Assembly (NCBI GenBank): GCA_009781575.1 | Contig: WQXW01000037.1 | Coordinates: 1 to 9,959 of the forward strand | Source: Solirubrobacterales bacterium | Lineage (GTDB): Bacteria; Actinomycetota; Thermoleophilia; Solirubrobacterales; Solirubrobacteraceae | Length of the DNA: 9,959 bases | Direction: 5' to 3' | Shown here: piece by piece, positions 1 through 8,044 of the stretch | Position numbering within the stretch: position 1 is the stretch's first letter | How the letters are laid out: the number at the start of each line of letters is the position of its first letter | Notes under the pieces: generated by a model | What the model saw: only the letters and a program-made list of their open reading frames with translations | Database searches by the model: none | Told to the model about the DNA's origin: nothing | Position numbers and translations under genes: made by a program

Positions 1-2
1 AG

Positions 3-643
3 TCCGCCGACGCCTGGACGGCCGAGGACCGCGCCGCGGTCGGTGAGTTCCTGCAGGCCGAGATCGCCCGCCGGCAGGCCGACGACACCGCGGGAAGCTG
101 GCTGGAGGTGCTCACCGCGGCCCTCGACTACCGGGCCTGGCACGAGTTCGGCATCGAACGCCATCAGCACGGCAAGTGGGTTCCCGCCACCGGGCCCGCC
201 TCCGGCGGCGAGCGGGTCCTCGCCGTGAGCGTGCCGCTGTTCGCCGCGGCGTCGTCCCACTACAGCTCGGCCGCCAACCAACACGCCCCCCGGCTGGTGA
301 TGCTCGACGAGGCGTTCGCCGGGGTGGACGACCGCGCCCGCGCGAAGTGCCTCGGCCTGCTCGCCGCCTTCGATCTCGATGTGGTGATGACCAGCGAGCG
401 CGAGTGGGGCTGCTACGCCGAGGTGCCGGGACTCGCGATCGCGCAGCTCTCGCGGATCGACGGCGTCGCCGCCGTGCTGGTCACGCGCTGGGAGTGGGAC
501 GGCGCCGCGCGCGTGCGGGTGGAGCCCTCGGACGAGCCGCCGCCGCTCGCCGCCACATCGCCGCCGATCGCCGCCCCACCCGCACCCGCACCCTCGGCTG
601 CACCCGCATCCGCACCCGGATCCGCACCCCACGGGGGGCAACT

Positions 644-671
<28 letters not shown>
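3..671 (+). CDS. jetC: Wadjet SMC-like ATPase JetC, C-terminal part (5' end outside window)
   Basis: The gene enters from the left edge, and only the last 222 residues are present. They hold the C-terminal half of an ABC/SMC ATPase head: the ABC signature SGGER at residues 67-71 of the fragment, then the Walker B strand RLVMLDEAFAGVDD with Asp102 and catalytic Glu103, then a D-loop. This order matches the end of the TIGR02680/SbcC-like family. In the Wadjet anti-plasmid complex that family is the motor which loads on and extrudes circular DNA. The start of the fragment should be the end of the second coiled-coil arm. The last ~45 residues are a Pro/Ala/Ser-rich tail ending in GQLWDASTASD, encoded by a simple repeat. 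The stop lies 28 bases inside the following jetD gene, so translation is probably coupled. A generic SbcC-like ATPase is the alternative, but the jetD neighbour makes Wadjet much more likely. Confidence 0.85.
578..630 (+). repeat. Degenerate ACCCGC/ATCCGC simple repeat inside the 3' end of jetC
   Basis: Units of ACCCGC and ATCCGC recur about eight times with substitutions. In the jetC frame they encode the Pro/Ala-rich tail. Such a tract is prone to slippage, so the tail length may vary between strains. Confidence 0.6.
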
Positions 672-1983
<1,312 letters not shown>

Positions 1984-1994
1984 GCGGACCAACC

Positions 1995-2022
1995 ATTCTA
2001 GCCCAGAGGCCGCGCAGCGCAA
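1995..2022 (-). promoter_or_regulatory. Promoter of tRNA-fMet (TTGCGC-16-TAGAAT)
   Basis: Read on the minus strand, TTGCGC (2022-2017) and TAGAAT (2000-1995) are separated by 16 bases. The -10 box ends 11 bases before the mature tRNA 5' end, leaving a leader of only a few bases. This is the best match to a housekeeping promoter in the window. Confidence 0.7.
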
Positions 2023-2160
2023 GGGCGCGGGTCGCCGACGAGCGAGTCGGGGGTTCCTGCGACGCCGACGAGGTGTGTGGGTGTCCAGGTCAAACCCGCG
2101 CGCCCCACAGCTCGAGCTCCGGGTGGGCGCCCGCTCCCAGCGCCGCCGGTCGAGCCCCGG

Positions 2161-2251
2161 CCGTTTCGTGTTTTGTTTTTTGGATTCGTTCCGCGCGGAA
2201 CGAATCTTATTTTTGAATCCACCAACGGCCCCTGCGACAGGTGTGTTCGAG
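2161..2251 (+). repeat. 91-bp direct repeat, copy A, with a perfect 24-bp palindrome
   Basis: This copy aligns without gaps to 3370-3460; I count 82 of 91 positions identical by eye. It contains a T-rich stretch, a perfect 24-bp palindrome at 2183-2206 (half-site GATTCGTTCCGC), a second T-rich stretch, GAATCC that could pair alternatively with GGATTC of the left arm, and the tail CCAACGGCCCCTGCGACAGG. The hairpin followed by TTATTTTT resembles an intrinsic terminator for plus-strand transcription. Here, however, it lies 250 bases past jetD, beyond the opposing tRNA. The rest of the gap 2023-2362 shows no coding sequence. Confidence 0.85.
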
Positions 2252-2285
2252 AGGCAGTGCTTGCCCCTCCAGGAGAGCCGCACCC

Positions 2286-2301
2286 AATTTGAAAATTTGA
2301 A
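2286..2301 (+). repeat. Tandem AATTTGAA octamer, two copies
   Basis: AATTTGAA occurs twice head to tail and is followed by AA, making an A+T island in a very G+C-rich region about 60 bases before ppx. It could be an upstream activating or regulator-binding element; nothing in the sequence names the binder. Confidence 0.5.
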
Positions 2302-2348
2302 AACCCGGCACGCCGCCTCATCGTGAGCGAGTGTCGTGTGGAAGGCAC

Positions 2349-2354
2349 TACGAT
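2349..2354 (+). promoter_or_regulatory. Putative -10 box (TACGAT) of ppx, leaderless arrangement
   Basis: TACGAT is followed by 8 bases and then the ATG of ppx, the distance expected when transcription starts at the start codon. No clear -35 is seen. No Shine-Dalgarno sequence precedes the ATG, which fits a leaderless message. Confidence 0.45.
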
Positions 2355-2362
2355 CCCGGCCC

Positions 2363-3289
2363 ATGCGCGTAGCGGTGGTCGACATCGGCACCAACTCCAC
2401 GCGTCTGTACATAGCCGATGTCGATCCCTCCTCGCGCTCGGTGCGGGAGCTCGTGCGCCGCTCGGAGGTCACCCGGCTGGGGGAGCGGGTCGACGCGAGC
2501 GGCACGCTGTCGCCCGCGGCGGTGCAGCGGGTGCGCTCGACGCTCGGCGATTACCGCGCGATCATCGATCGTCACCGCTGCGAGGCGAACCTCGCGGTGC
2601 TCACCTCCGCGGTGCGCGACGCTGCCGACGGCTCCTCGTTCACCGAGCGCGTGCGCGAGGAGTTCCGCCTCGACGCGCGCGTGCTGAGCGGCGATGAGGA
2701 GGCGCGGCTCACGTTTCTCGGCGCCATCAGCGGGCGAGAGCCCTCCGCGGAGCCCACCGCGGTGATCGACATCGGCGGCGGCTCGACCGAGTTCGTGATC
2801 GGACACGACCACACCGCCGGCTTCCACGTCTCCGTGCAGGCCGGCGTGGTGCGCATGAGCGAGCGCCACATCCACAGCGACCCGCCGCTGCCGGACGAGC
2901 TCCAGAGCCTCGCCGGTGACGCCCGGGAGGTGTTCCTCGCCGGCGTCCCCACCGAGCAACGCGCGCCGGTCGCCCACGCGATCGCGGTGGCCGGCACCGC
3001 CACATCCGCTGCGGCGATCGACCAGCGGCTGGACCCCTACGACTCCAGTCGCGTACACGGCTACCACCTCGACGCCGCCACGATCGAGCTGCTCCTCGCG
3101 CGGCTGGCCGATATGGACGACGCCCAGCGCCGGCGGGTGGTGGGACTCCACCCCGATCGCGCGCCCACGATCGTGGCCGGCATGATCCTGCTCGGCCAGG
3201 CGCTGGCCATCTTCGAGCTCGACGAGGTCGAGGTCTCCGAGAACGATCTTCTCCGGGGCGGCGCGCTCCACCTCGCGGGGATCTCCTGA
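2363..3289 (+). CDS. ppx: Ppx/GppA family exopolyphosphatase / pppGpp phosphatase
   Basis: A 308-residue ASKHA-fold phosphatase, close to the ~310-340 residues of single-module actinobacterial Ppx proteins. The first phosphate loop DIGTNSTRL is at residues 7-15. The TSAVRDAADG segment follows at 81-90, then SGDEEARLTFLGA at 109-121 with the likely catalytic Glu, and the second phosphate loop DIGGGSTEF at 136-144. The VAGTATS strand and a C-terminal ENDLLRGGAL motif complete the family pattern. Members hydrolyse inorganic polyphosphate from the ends and/or convert pppGpp to ppGpp in the cytoplasm; sequence alone does not decide which. The ATG at 2363 places the first loop at the N-terminus as usual; a GTG at 2336 in frame would add nine unconserved residues. 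There is no C-terminal HD domain. The gene stands alone between two 91-bp direct repeats, and the downstream copy carries a likely terminator. Confidence 0.92.
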   Translation: MRVAVVDIGTNSTRLYIADVDPSSRSVRELVRRSEVTRLGERVDASGTLSPAAVQRVRSTLGDYRAIIDRHRCEANLAVLTSAVRDAADGSSFTERVREEFRLDARVLSGDEEARLTFLGAISGREPSAEPTAVIDIGGGSTEFVIGHDHTAGFHVSVQAGVVRMSERHIHSDPPLPDELQSLAGDAREVFLAGVPTEQRAPVAHAIAVAGTATSAAAIDQRLDPYDSSRVHGYHLDAATIELLLARLADMDDAQRRRVVGLHPDRAPTIVAGMILLGQALAIFELDEVEVSENDLLRGGALHLAGIS

Positions 3290-3369
3290 GCGGCGGCGGA
3301 CCCCGGCGCGGCCCAGCCCGGGTGCGGCCCGCGTGGGGACCCCCTCCCTCGGTGCCCGTCCAGCGCCGA

Positions 3370-3460
3370 GCGTTCCGTTTTTTGTTTTGTGGATTGGTTC
3401 CGCGCGGAACGAATCCTTTTTTTGAATCCCCCAACGGCCCCTCCGACAGGTGTGTTCGAG
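3370..3460 (+). repeat. 91-bp direct repeat, copy B
   Basis: This is the second copy of the element at 2161-2251, in the same orientation and 1,209 bp downstream. Its palindrome (3392-3415) has one mismatched pair, G3396 against G3411. The T-rich stretches on both sides and the tail CCAACGGCCCCTCCGACAGG are conserved. Confidence 0.85.
3392..3423 (+). terminator. Likely intrinsic terminator of ppx
   Basis: The 24-base near-perfect hairpin of repeat copy B is followed directly by CC and a run of T (3417-3423). It lies about 100 bases after the ppx stop. On the opposite strand the bases after the hairpin are A-rich, so it should act in the ppx direction only. Confidence 0.55.
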
Positions 3461-3478
3461 GCCCCGCGCCAGATCCCG

Positions 3479-3494
3479 CAAAATGCGCATTTTG
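3479..3494. promoter_or_regulatory. Perfect 16-bp palindrome CAAAATGCGCATTTTG
   Basis: A perfect A+T-flanked palindrome in the gap between the convergent ppx and ilvG genes, 18 bases after repeat copy B. The symmetry suggests a dimeric DNA-binding protein. No gene starts nearby, so a classical operator role is not obvious. Confidence 0.4.
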
Positions 3495-3575
3495 ATTGGG
3501 CCCGTGCGGGCTCGCGACGCGGGCGACGCGGGCAGGGGGGGACTTGAAGGAGCCGACCGGTGGCGGCGCGGACTT

Positions 3576-5267
3576 CTAAGCCAGGTTGGCCTTGCGCGGG
3601 TACATCACGGCGGGGTCGGTCAGCACGTTGACCACCGCCGGCCGTCCCGAGGAGAGCGCGCGCTCGAGCGCCGCGCGCAGCTGGTCGGGGCGCTCCACCA
3701 GCTGGCCCTCACAGCCCAGCGCCTCCGCCACCAACTCGTAACGTGTGCCGGGGCGCAGATCGGCGGCGACCGAGTAGCCGTACACGAACTCCATCGGGTG
3801 CTTCTCCAGCCCCCAGATGCCGTTGTTGCCGATCACCGCCACCACGTTCACGCCGTGGCGCGCGAGCGTGTCGAGCTCCATGCCCGCGAAACCGAACGCG
3901 CCATCGCCCAGCAGCAGCACCACCTGGCGCCCCGGATGCGCCAGCTTGGCCGCCAGCGCATAGCCGGGGCCGGTTCCCAGGCAGCCGAACGGCCCGGGAT
4001 CCAGCCAGCAGCCCGGCTCGTAGGTGTCGATCACCCGTCCCGCGTAGGACACGAAATCGCCGCCATCGCCGATCACGATCGCGTCGCGGTCCAGCACGGC
4101 GGCCAGCTCGCGGTAGATGCGCATCGGATGCAGCGGCGCGCGCTCGTCCTCGAGCTCCGCGCGCTCCCCCTCGCGCCGCTCGCGCTCGGCCTCGCGCAGC
4201 CCCCCCACCCATGCCTCGCTGGCCAGCGGTCGCGCGCCGCTCGCCCGGCGCAGGTCCTCCAGCGTGGCCGGCAACGCGCCGTACAGCTCGAGCCGGGGCT
4301 CGCGCGGGGGGCGCCGGTCGGGCTCCGCCGAGTCGATCGCCACGATCGCGGTGTCCTCGCCAAAGGCCCCGCCGAAGTTCAGGCGGAAGTCGAGCGGCAC
4401 GCCGATCACCAGCGCCACGTCCGCGCCCGCCAGCGCCTGCCCGCGCGTGCGTGCGAAGAACAGCTCATCGTCCGCCGGCACGCACCCGCGCGCCAGGCCG
4501 TTGAGGAAAACCGGGATCCGCAGTGTGCTCGCGAGCTCGCGCAACGCGCCCTCGCCGTGGCCCCAGTAGAGGTCGGTGCCCGCCATGATCACCGGCCGCT
4601 GCGCCTCGCGCAGCAGCGCCGCCGCGCGTTCGATGAGCGGGCCGTCCGCCGGACGGCCCTCGCGCGCCGCCGCCGCGGTGCCCGTCAGCGCCGGCGCCTC
4701 GCCGAAGTCGGGCTCCGGCGCTGCCGTGAACACGTGGTCCAGCGGGAAGTCCACGAACGCCCCGCCGCCGTGCGGCGCCAGCGCCGCCGCCAGCGCCTCC
4801 TCCACCAGCCCCGGGATCTCCTCGGCGCTCCCCGCGGTGGTGGCGAGCTTGCACAGCGGGCGCACGAACGGCACGTGGTCGATCTCCTGCAGCGAGCCCT
4901 GGCCCCAGCGCAGCGCCGGCGCCCTGCCGCCCAGCACCACGATCGGCGAGTGGTTGGCCTGCGCGCTCGCCATTGCGCTCATGCCGTTGGTCACCCCGGG
5001 CCCCGCGGTCAGCGCGCACACGCCCGGTTGGCGGGTCACCTTGGCCCAGCCCTCCGCCGCGAACGCCGCCGAGGACTCGTGGCGGACGTCCACGATGTCG
5101 ATCCCCTCCGCGCGGCAACCGTCGTAGATCGAGAAGAGATGGCCGCCGGAGAGCGTGAACAGCTTGCTCACCCCGTGCGCCCGCAGCCGCCGCGCGATCA
5201 GGCGCCCGCCGTGGAAGGTCCCGCGCTCCTGCGCGGCCTCGGTCTCGGTCTGATCGGTGGAAGCCAT
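3576..5267 (-). CDS. ilvG: Thiamine diphosphate-dependent enzyme, IlvG-type acetolactate synthase-like
   Basis: A 563-residue protein with the three-domain layout of the acetolactate synthase/oxalyl-CoA decarboxylase superfamily. The N-terminal Pyr domain carries the activating Glu64 in [13 protein letters not shown]. The middle domain spans roughly 210-340. The C-terminal PP domain has the ThDP/Mg motif GDGAFGF at 454-460 and closes with NN at 481-482. The text resembles mycobacterial IlvG (Rv1820) as I remember it, including [52 protein letters not shown] and a C-terminus YPRKANLA. Acetolactate formation is the usual annotation, but no regulatory IlvN or IlvC gene is adjacent, and a 2-hydroxyacyl-CoA lyase-type reaction cannot be excluded. 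The ATG at 5267 leads directly into the conserved [14 protein letters not shown] segment. A weak minus-strand -10-like TAGAGT lies at 5285-5280. The gene is transcribed alone, divergent from the hipA remnant. Confidence 0.88.
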   Translation of the reverse strand: MASTDQTETEAAQERGTFHGGRLIARRLRAHGVSKLFTLSGGHLFSIYDGCRAEGIDIVDVRHESSAAFAAEGWAKVTRQPGVCALTAGPGVTNGMSAMASAQANHSPIVVLGGRAPALRWGQGSLQEIDHVPFVRPLCKLATTAGSAEEIPGLVEEALAAALAPHGGGAFVDFPLDHVFTAAPEPDFGEAPALTGTAAAAREGRPADGPLIERAAALLREAQRPVIMAGTDLYWGHGEGALRELASTLRIPVFLNGLARGCVPADDELFFARTRGQALAGADVALVIGVPLDFRLNFGGAFGEDTAIVAIDSAEPDRRPPREPRLELYGALPATLEDLRRASGARPLASEAWVGGLREAERERREGERAELEDERAPLHPMRIYRELAAVLDRDAIVIGDGGDFVSYAGRVIDTYEPGCWLDPGPFGCLGTGPGYALAAKLAHPGRQVVLLLGDGAFGFAGMELDTLARHGVNVVAVIGNNGIWGLEKHPMEFVYGYSVAADLRPGTRYELVAEALGCEGQLVERPDQLRAALERALSSGRPAVVNVLTDPAVMYPRKANLA

Positions 5268-5280
5268 GCTCGGGAGGCGA

Positions 5281-6083
5281 CTCTATCGGAGGGCCACTGG
5301 CGGCCATCCCAAGAGCCTCGAGAGCCGGACCGCGCCGGGGAGCCACTCGCTCCCCGACCGCTGGGGCACTGCGCTCGTCAACGGGTGCTCAAGTTCGACG
5401 GTGTCCCCAACGCCGGCGACCACGAACTGACCGACCCGCGAGGGTGGGGTGCGGTCGAGTACGCCTACGCGCGCATGGCGCGCGCCGCGGGTATCGACAT
5501 GACCGAGTGCCGGCTGCTCGAGGAGCACGGCCGCCGCCACTTCATGACCCGCCGCTTCGACCGGCCAGATGGCGGCGGCAAGCTCCACATGCAGACCGCG
5601 GCCGCGCTGGAGCACCTCAGCTACAACGAGCCCGGCACCTACAGCTACGAGCAGCTCATGCTGCTGATCCGCCGCCTCCAGCTGCCCACGCCCGTGGTCG
5701 AGCAGCAGTTCCGGCGCATGGTCTTCAACATCGTGGCTCGCAATCAGGACGACCACGTCAAGAACGTCGCCCTGCTCATGGACCGCGAGGGAGTCTGGCG
5801 GCTCGCGCCAGCCTACGACGTGATCTGGGCGTGGAGCCCCGGCAACCGCTGGCTCGACACCCACCAGATGACCGTCAACGGCAAGCGCGACGGTTTCAGC
5901 GTCGCGGACCTGCGCGCGGTCGCGCGCCACGCCGGCCTCACCCGCGGGCGCGCCGACGCGATCCTCGCCGAGATCGCCGATGTAGTGGCCGGCTGGCCGC
6001 GGGTGGCCGCGGAGGTCGGCGTCGAGGAGCACCTGGCTGCGCGCATCGCGCGCTCGCACCGCCTGGCGCTGCCGCGCTCCTGA
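5281..6083 (+). pseudogene. 5'-truncated HipA-like serine/threonine kinase remnant
   Basis: From a GTG at 5385 the frame gives 232 residues matching the C-terminal two thirds of HipA kinases. Visible elements are the ATP lysine in VLKFDGV (Lys3), the helix VEYAYARMARAAGIDM, HFMTRRFDR, the HipA_C segment HMQTAAALEHLSYNEPGTYSYEQL, the catalytic loop ARNQDDHVKN (Asp122, Asn127) and the metal-binding PAYD (Asp145). The N-terminal subdomain and Gly-rich P-loop that a full ~420-residue HipA needs are absent from this frame. A short stretch in another frame, 5299-5313, reads GGHPK, resembling the lost GGxxPK loop and suggesting a frameshifted, decayed upstream part; this is weak. No hipB antitoxin gene is beside it. 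HipA toxins phosphorylate aminoacyl-tRNA synthetases, but this copy is unlikely to be active. It starts just upstream of ilvG and ends 12 bases before the tRNA-Leu 3' end. Confidence 0.75.
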
Positions 6084-6095
6084 CCCGGTGGTTCA

Positions 6096-6180
6096 TACCC
6101 GGGGCGGGACTCGAACCCGCACCGCCCTCGCGGGCCGCAGATTTTAAGTCTGCCGACTTTGCCAGTTTGTCTACCCGGGC
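6096..6180 (-). tRNA. tRNA-Leu, anticodon TAA
   Basis: The minus strand forms an 85-nt class II tRNA. The acceptor stem is GCCCGGG/CCCGGGT with a G1:U72 wobble and discriminator A73. The anticodon stem-loop is GCAGA-CTTAAAA-TCTGC with anticodon TAA at 6134-6136. There is a long variable arm GGCCCGCGAGGGCGGT and a T arm GCGGG-TTCGAGT-CCCGC. CCA is not encoded. It reads UUA, a very rare codon in such a G+C-rich genome; in other actinobacteria this tRNA is known as BldA. Confidence 0.95.
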
Positions 6181-6187
6181 CCCCGAG

Positions 6188-6193
6188 ATCGTA
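6188..6193 (-). promoter_or_regulatory. -10 box (TACGAT) of tRNA-Leu
   Basis: TACGAT on the minus strand lies 7 bases before the mature tRNA 5' end, so transcription would begin at or next to the tRNA. No good -35 box is visible. Confidence 0.5.
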
Positions 6194-6299
6194 GCCCGGT
6201 GCGCCCCCGCGACCGCGTCTCGGGCGCACGCGGCCGGTAAATGCCGCCTAAATGGCTGGATCACGCAAATGGTGGCTAACCTTCTCGCAACTAACCCGT

Positions 6300-6308
6300 T
6301 GCTACGGT
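6300..6308 (+). promoter_or_regulatory. Extended -10 promoter (TGC-TACGGT) of the sigma-factor gene
   Basis: TGCTACGGT is an extended -10 box, giving a leader of about 38 bases before the GTG at 6353. The -35 region (around 6280) has no TTG. The rest of the gap 6181-6352 shows CTAAC twice (6276-6280, 6291-6295) and an inverted repeat GCTAG-GAG-CTAGC near 6326-6338. Its loop-side AGGAG is about 18 bases from the start codon, too far for a normal ribosome binding site. Confidence 0.4.
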
Positions 6309-6352
6309 GTCTATTCCGCCAGAGAGCTAGGAGCTAGCAGATCGGACCGTCC

Positions 6353-8011
6353 GTGGAGGTCTCAGCACTAAACCAGCCAGTTCTTGCGGGCCTTCATGGT
6401 CCCTCTCCGCTGCTGCGCCTGCAGAGCGACGAGCGGCTCATCGCGCTCACCCGCCGCGGTCAGCACGCCGCCTTCGAGACGCTCTTCTCGCGCTACAACG
6501 CGCGTCTGCTGGCGTTCTGCCGCCACATGGTGGGCTCAAAGGAGGACGCCGAGGACGTGCTCCAGGACGTGTTCGCGGCCGCGTTCAACGCGGTGCTCGC
6601 CGACGAGCGTCCCATCAACGTCCGCCCGTGGCTCTACCGGATCGCGCGCAACCGCTCGCTCAACCACCTGCGCCGGGCCAGCGCGATCGGGGTCGACTCG
6701 ATGGACGTCCACTACGCCGACAATGGGCTGTCGACCGGTGAGCGAGTCATGCGGCGCGAGAGCTTCCGCCAGCTGATCGCCGACGTCCAGCAGCTGCCCG
6801 AGAGCCAGCGCACCGCGCTGCTGCTGCGCGAGATGGACGCGCTCTCCTACGAGCAGATCGCCGAGGTGATGGAGACCACCGTGCCCAGCGTCAAGTCGTT
6901 GCTGGTGCGCGCCCGTGTGTCGCTCGCCGAGGCCGCCGAGGCGCGCAAGCTCAGCTGCGAGGAAGTGCGCGTCGAGCTGGGCGAAGTGGCCGAGGGCCTC
7001 ATGCGCCTCAGCCCGCCCGCGCGGCGCCACGTGCGCACCTGCACCCGCTGTCGCACCTTCCAGAAGCAGCTGAAGTCCAACAACCTCGCGCTCGCCGCCG
7101 TCATGCCCGTGGGCGCGTTCTTCGTGATCCGCAAACTGCTGTTCTCCAAGCTCGGCTCGACCGCCGGGGCCGGCAGCGCGCACGTCGCCGGCGCGGGCAC
7201 CGCCGGGGCCGGCGCGGCCGCCGCCGGAGCCGGCGGCACGGGCGCCGCCGGGAGCCTGATCACCGCCGGGGCCGGCGCGATGGCCACCAAGGCCGTCGCG
7301 GGGCTCGCCGCCGCCGCGCTGGTCACCGCCGGCGCCGTCGAGGCCGACCACGCCACCGCGGGCCACCACCGCCAGCCGCCCCGCGCGGAGCTGGGCGCGG
7401 CCAGCGCCGCAGCCGGCGGACGGGCCCAGCCGATCGTGGTTGTGCGCGCCATCGCGCAACCCACCACGCCCGCCGCCCACGCGGCCCCGCCGTCTCGCCC
7501 GCACGCGGTCGCGTCGGCAGCCAATCGACGCGGTCGCGCCACGGGCCCCGGGCTCTCGAAGTCGGCCACCACCGCGACGCCTCCGCCCGCCGCGACTGCC
7601 GCCACCGCGCCGCCGCTCATCAAGAGCGCAACGCCGCAGAGCGGCACCACCGCCGGCGCCACCACCGCCAAGGCACCCGACGCGCCCGCAACCCAGCTGA
7701 CCACCGAAACGGCGCCTCTTCCACCGACGCAAGCCACCCACTCCGCGGCGAGCGGCGCGGTCGTCACGGGGGAGGACACCCACGCGACGCCCGCCGGCGA
7801 AGCCACAGCGCCCGCCTCCGGCGCTGCCGCTCCTGCGCCGCCCACCACCACGCAGACCACCGAAACCACCACCTCCATCACCAGCAGCGCGCAGCCCAGC
7901 GAAGGCGAATCCGAAAGCGCCGCCCCGAGTGGCTCCGAAAACGCCGCTGGCGCCGCCACGCCGGCGGAAGAAGCGCCCGCGCCAGCGCCAACCACGGCCG
8001 CCGGGCCGTAG
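6353..8011 (+). CDS. ECF RNA polymerase sigma factor fused to ZAS anti-sigma-like domain and low-complexity tail
   Basis: A 552-residue protein. Residues 28-108 are sigma region 2 (FETLFSRYNARLLAFCRHMVG, DAEDVLQDVFAAAF, RPWLYRIARNRSLNHLRR). Residues 136-195 are region 4 with its helix-turn-helix (LPESQRTALLLREMDALSYEQIAEVMETTVPSVKSLLVRAR). Next comes Cys202 and His226-x3-Cys230-x2-Cys233, the zinc-binding pattern of ZAS anti-sigma factors. Residues 245-264 are hydrophobic, 265-330 are Gly/Ala-rich with a second hydrophobic stretch near 302-328, and the remainder is Ala/Pro/Thr-rich. A typical ECF factor is ~190 residues. The GTG at 6353 is the only usual start after the in-frame stop at 6335 that keeps region 2 intact. 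The protein would direct RNA polymerase to a specific promoter set, with its own C-terminus likely restraining it, perhaps at the membrane. It is a single-gene unit; its targets are not visible. Confidence 0.9.
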   Translation: MEVSALNQPVLAGLHGPSPLLRLQSDERLIALTRRGQHAAFETLFSRYNARLLAFCRHMVGSKEDAEDVLQDVFAAAFNAVLADERPINVRPWLYRIARNRSLNHLRRASAIGVDSMDVHYADNGLSTGERVMRRESFRQLIADVQQLPESQRTALLLREMDALSYEQIAEVMETTVPSVKSLLVRARVSLAEAAEARKLSCEEVRVELGEVAEGLMRLSPPARRHVRTCTRCRTFQKQLKSNNLALAAVMPVGAFFVIRKLLFSKLGSTAGAGSAHVAGAGTAGAGAAAAGAGGTGAAGSLITAGAGAMATKAVAGLAAAALVTAGAVEADHATAGHHRQPPRAELGAASAAAGGRAQPIVVVRAIAQPTTPAAHAAPPSRPHAVASAANRRGRATGPGLSKSATTATPPPAATAATAPPLIKSATPQSGTTAGATTAKAPDAPATQLTTETAPLPPTQATHSAASGAVVTGEDTHATPAGEATAPASGAAAPAPPTTTQTTETTTSITSSAQPSEGESESAAPSGSENAAGAATPAEEAPAPAPTTAAGP

Positions 8012-8027
8012 GCCACGGGCCGTAGCG

Positions 8028-8041
8028 CGGGCGCGCGCCCG
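8028..8041. terminator. G+C-rich palindrome between convergent genes
   Basis: A perfect 14-bp palindrome (half-site CGGGCGC) fills most of the 33-base gap between the sigma-factor stop and the opposing gene's stop. It could form a bidirectional terminator hairpin, but there is no T run on either side. Confidence 0.35.
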
Positions 8042-8044
8042 ACC

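Noticed and set aside
176..643. Upstream extension of the jetD frame
   Set aside because: It overlaps the conserved ATPase motifs of jetC and reads as Arg-rich low-complexity text; the GTG at 644 has a good ribosome binding site.
2161..3460. Insertion sequence with the repeats as its ends
   Set aside because: The copies are direct, not inverted; the enclosed gene is a phosphatase and no transposase or target duplication is seen.
2348..3490. Long minus-strand open frame opposite ppx
   Set aside because: Composition is Arg/Gly/Ala-rich with no family features, and ppx on the other strand is complete with all motifs. The frame also runs through the repeat element.
3450..6083. An 877-codon open frame on the plus strand covering ilvG and the hipA remnant
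   Set aside because: Up to about 5280 it is the antisense of ilvG, whose protein matches a known family along its whole length; only the part after 5385 is protein-like. The length reflects lack of stops at high G+C.
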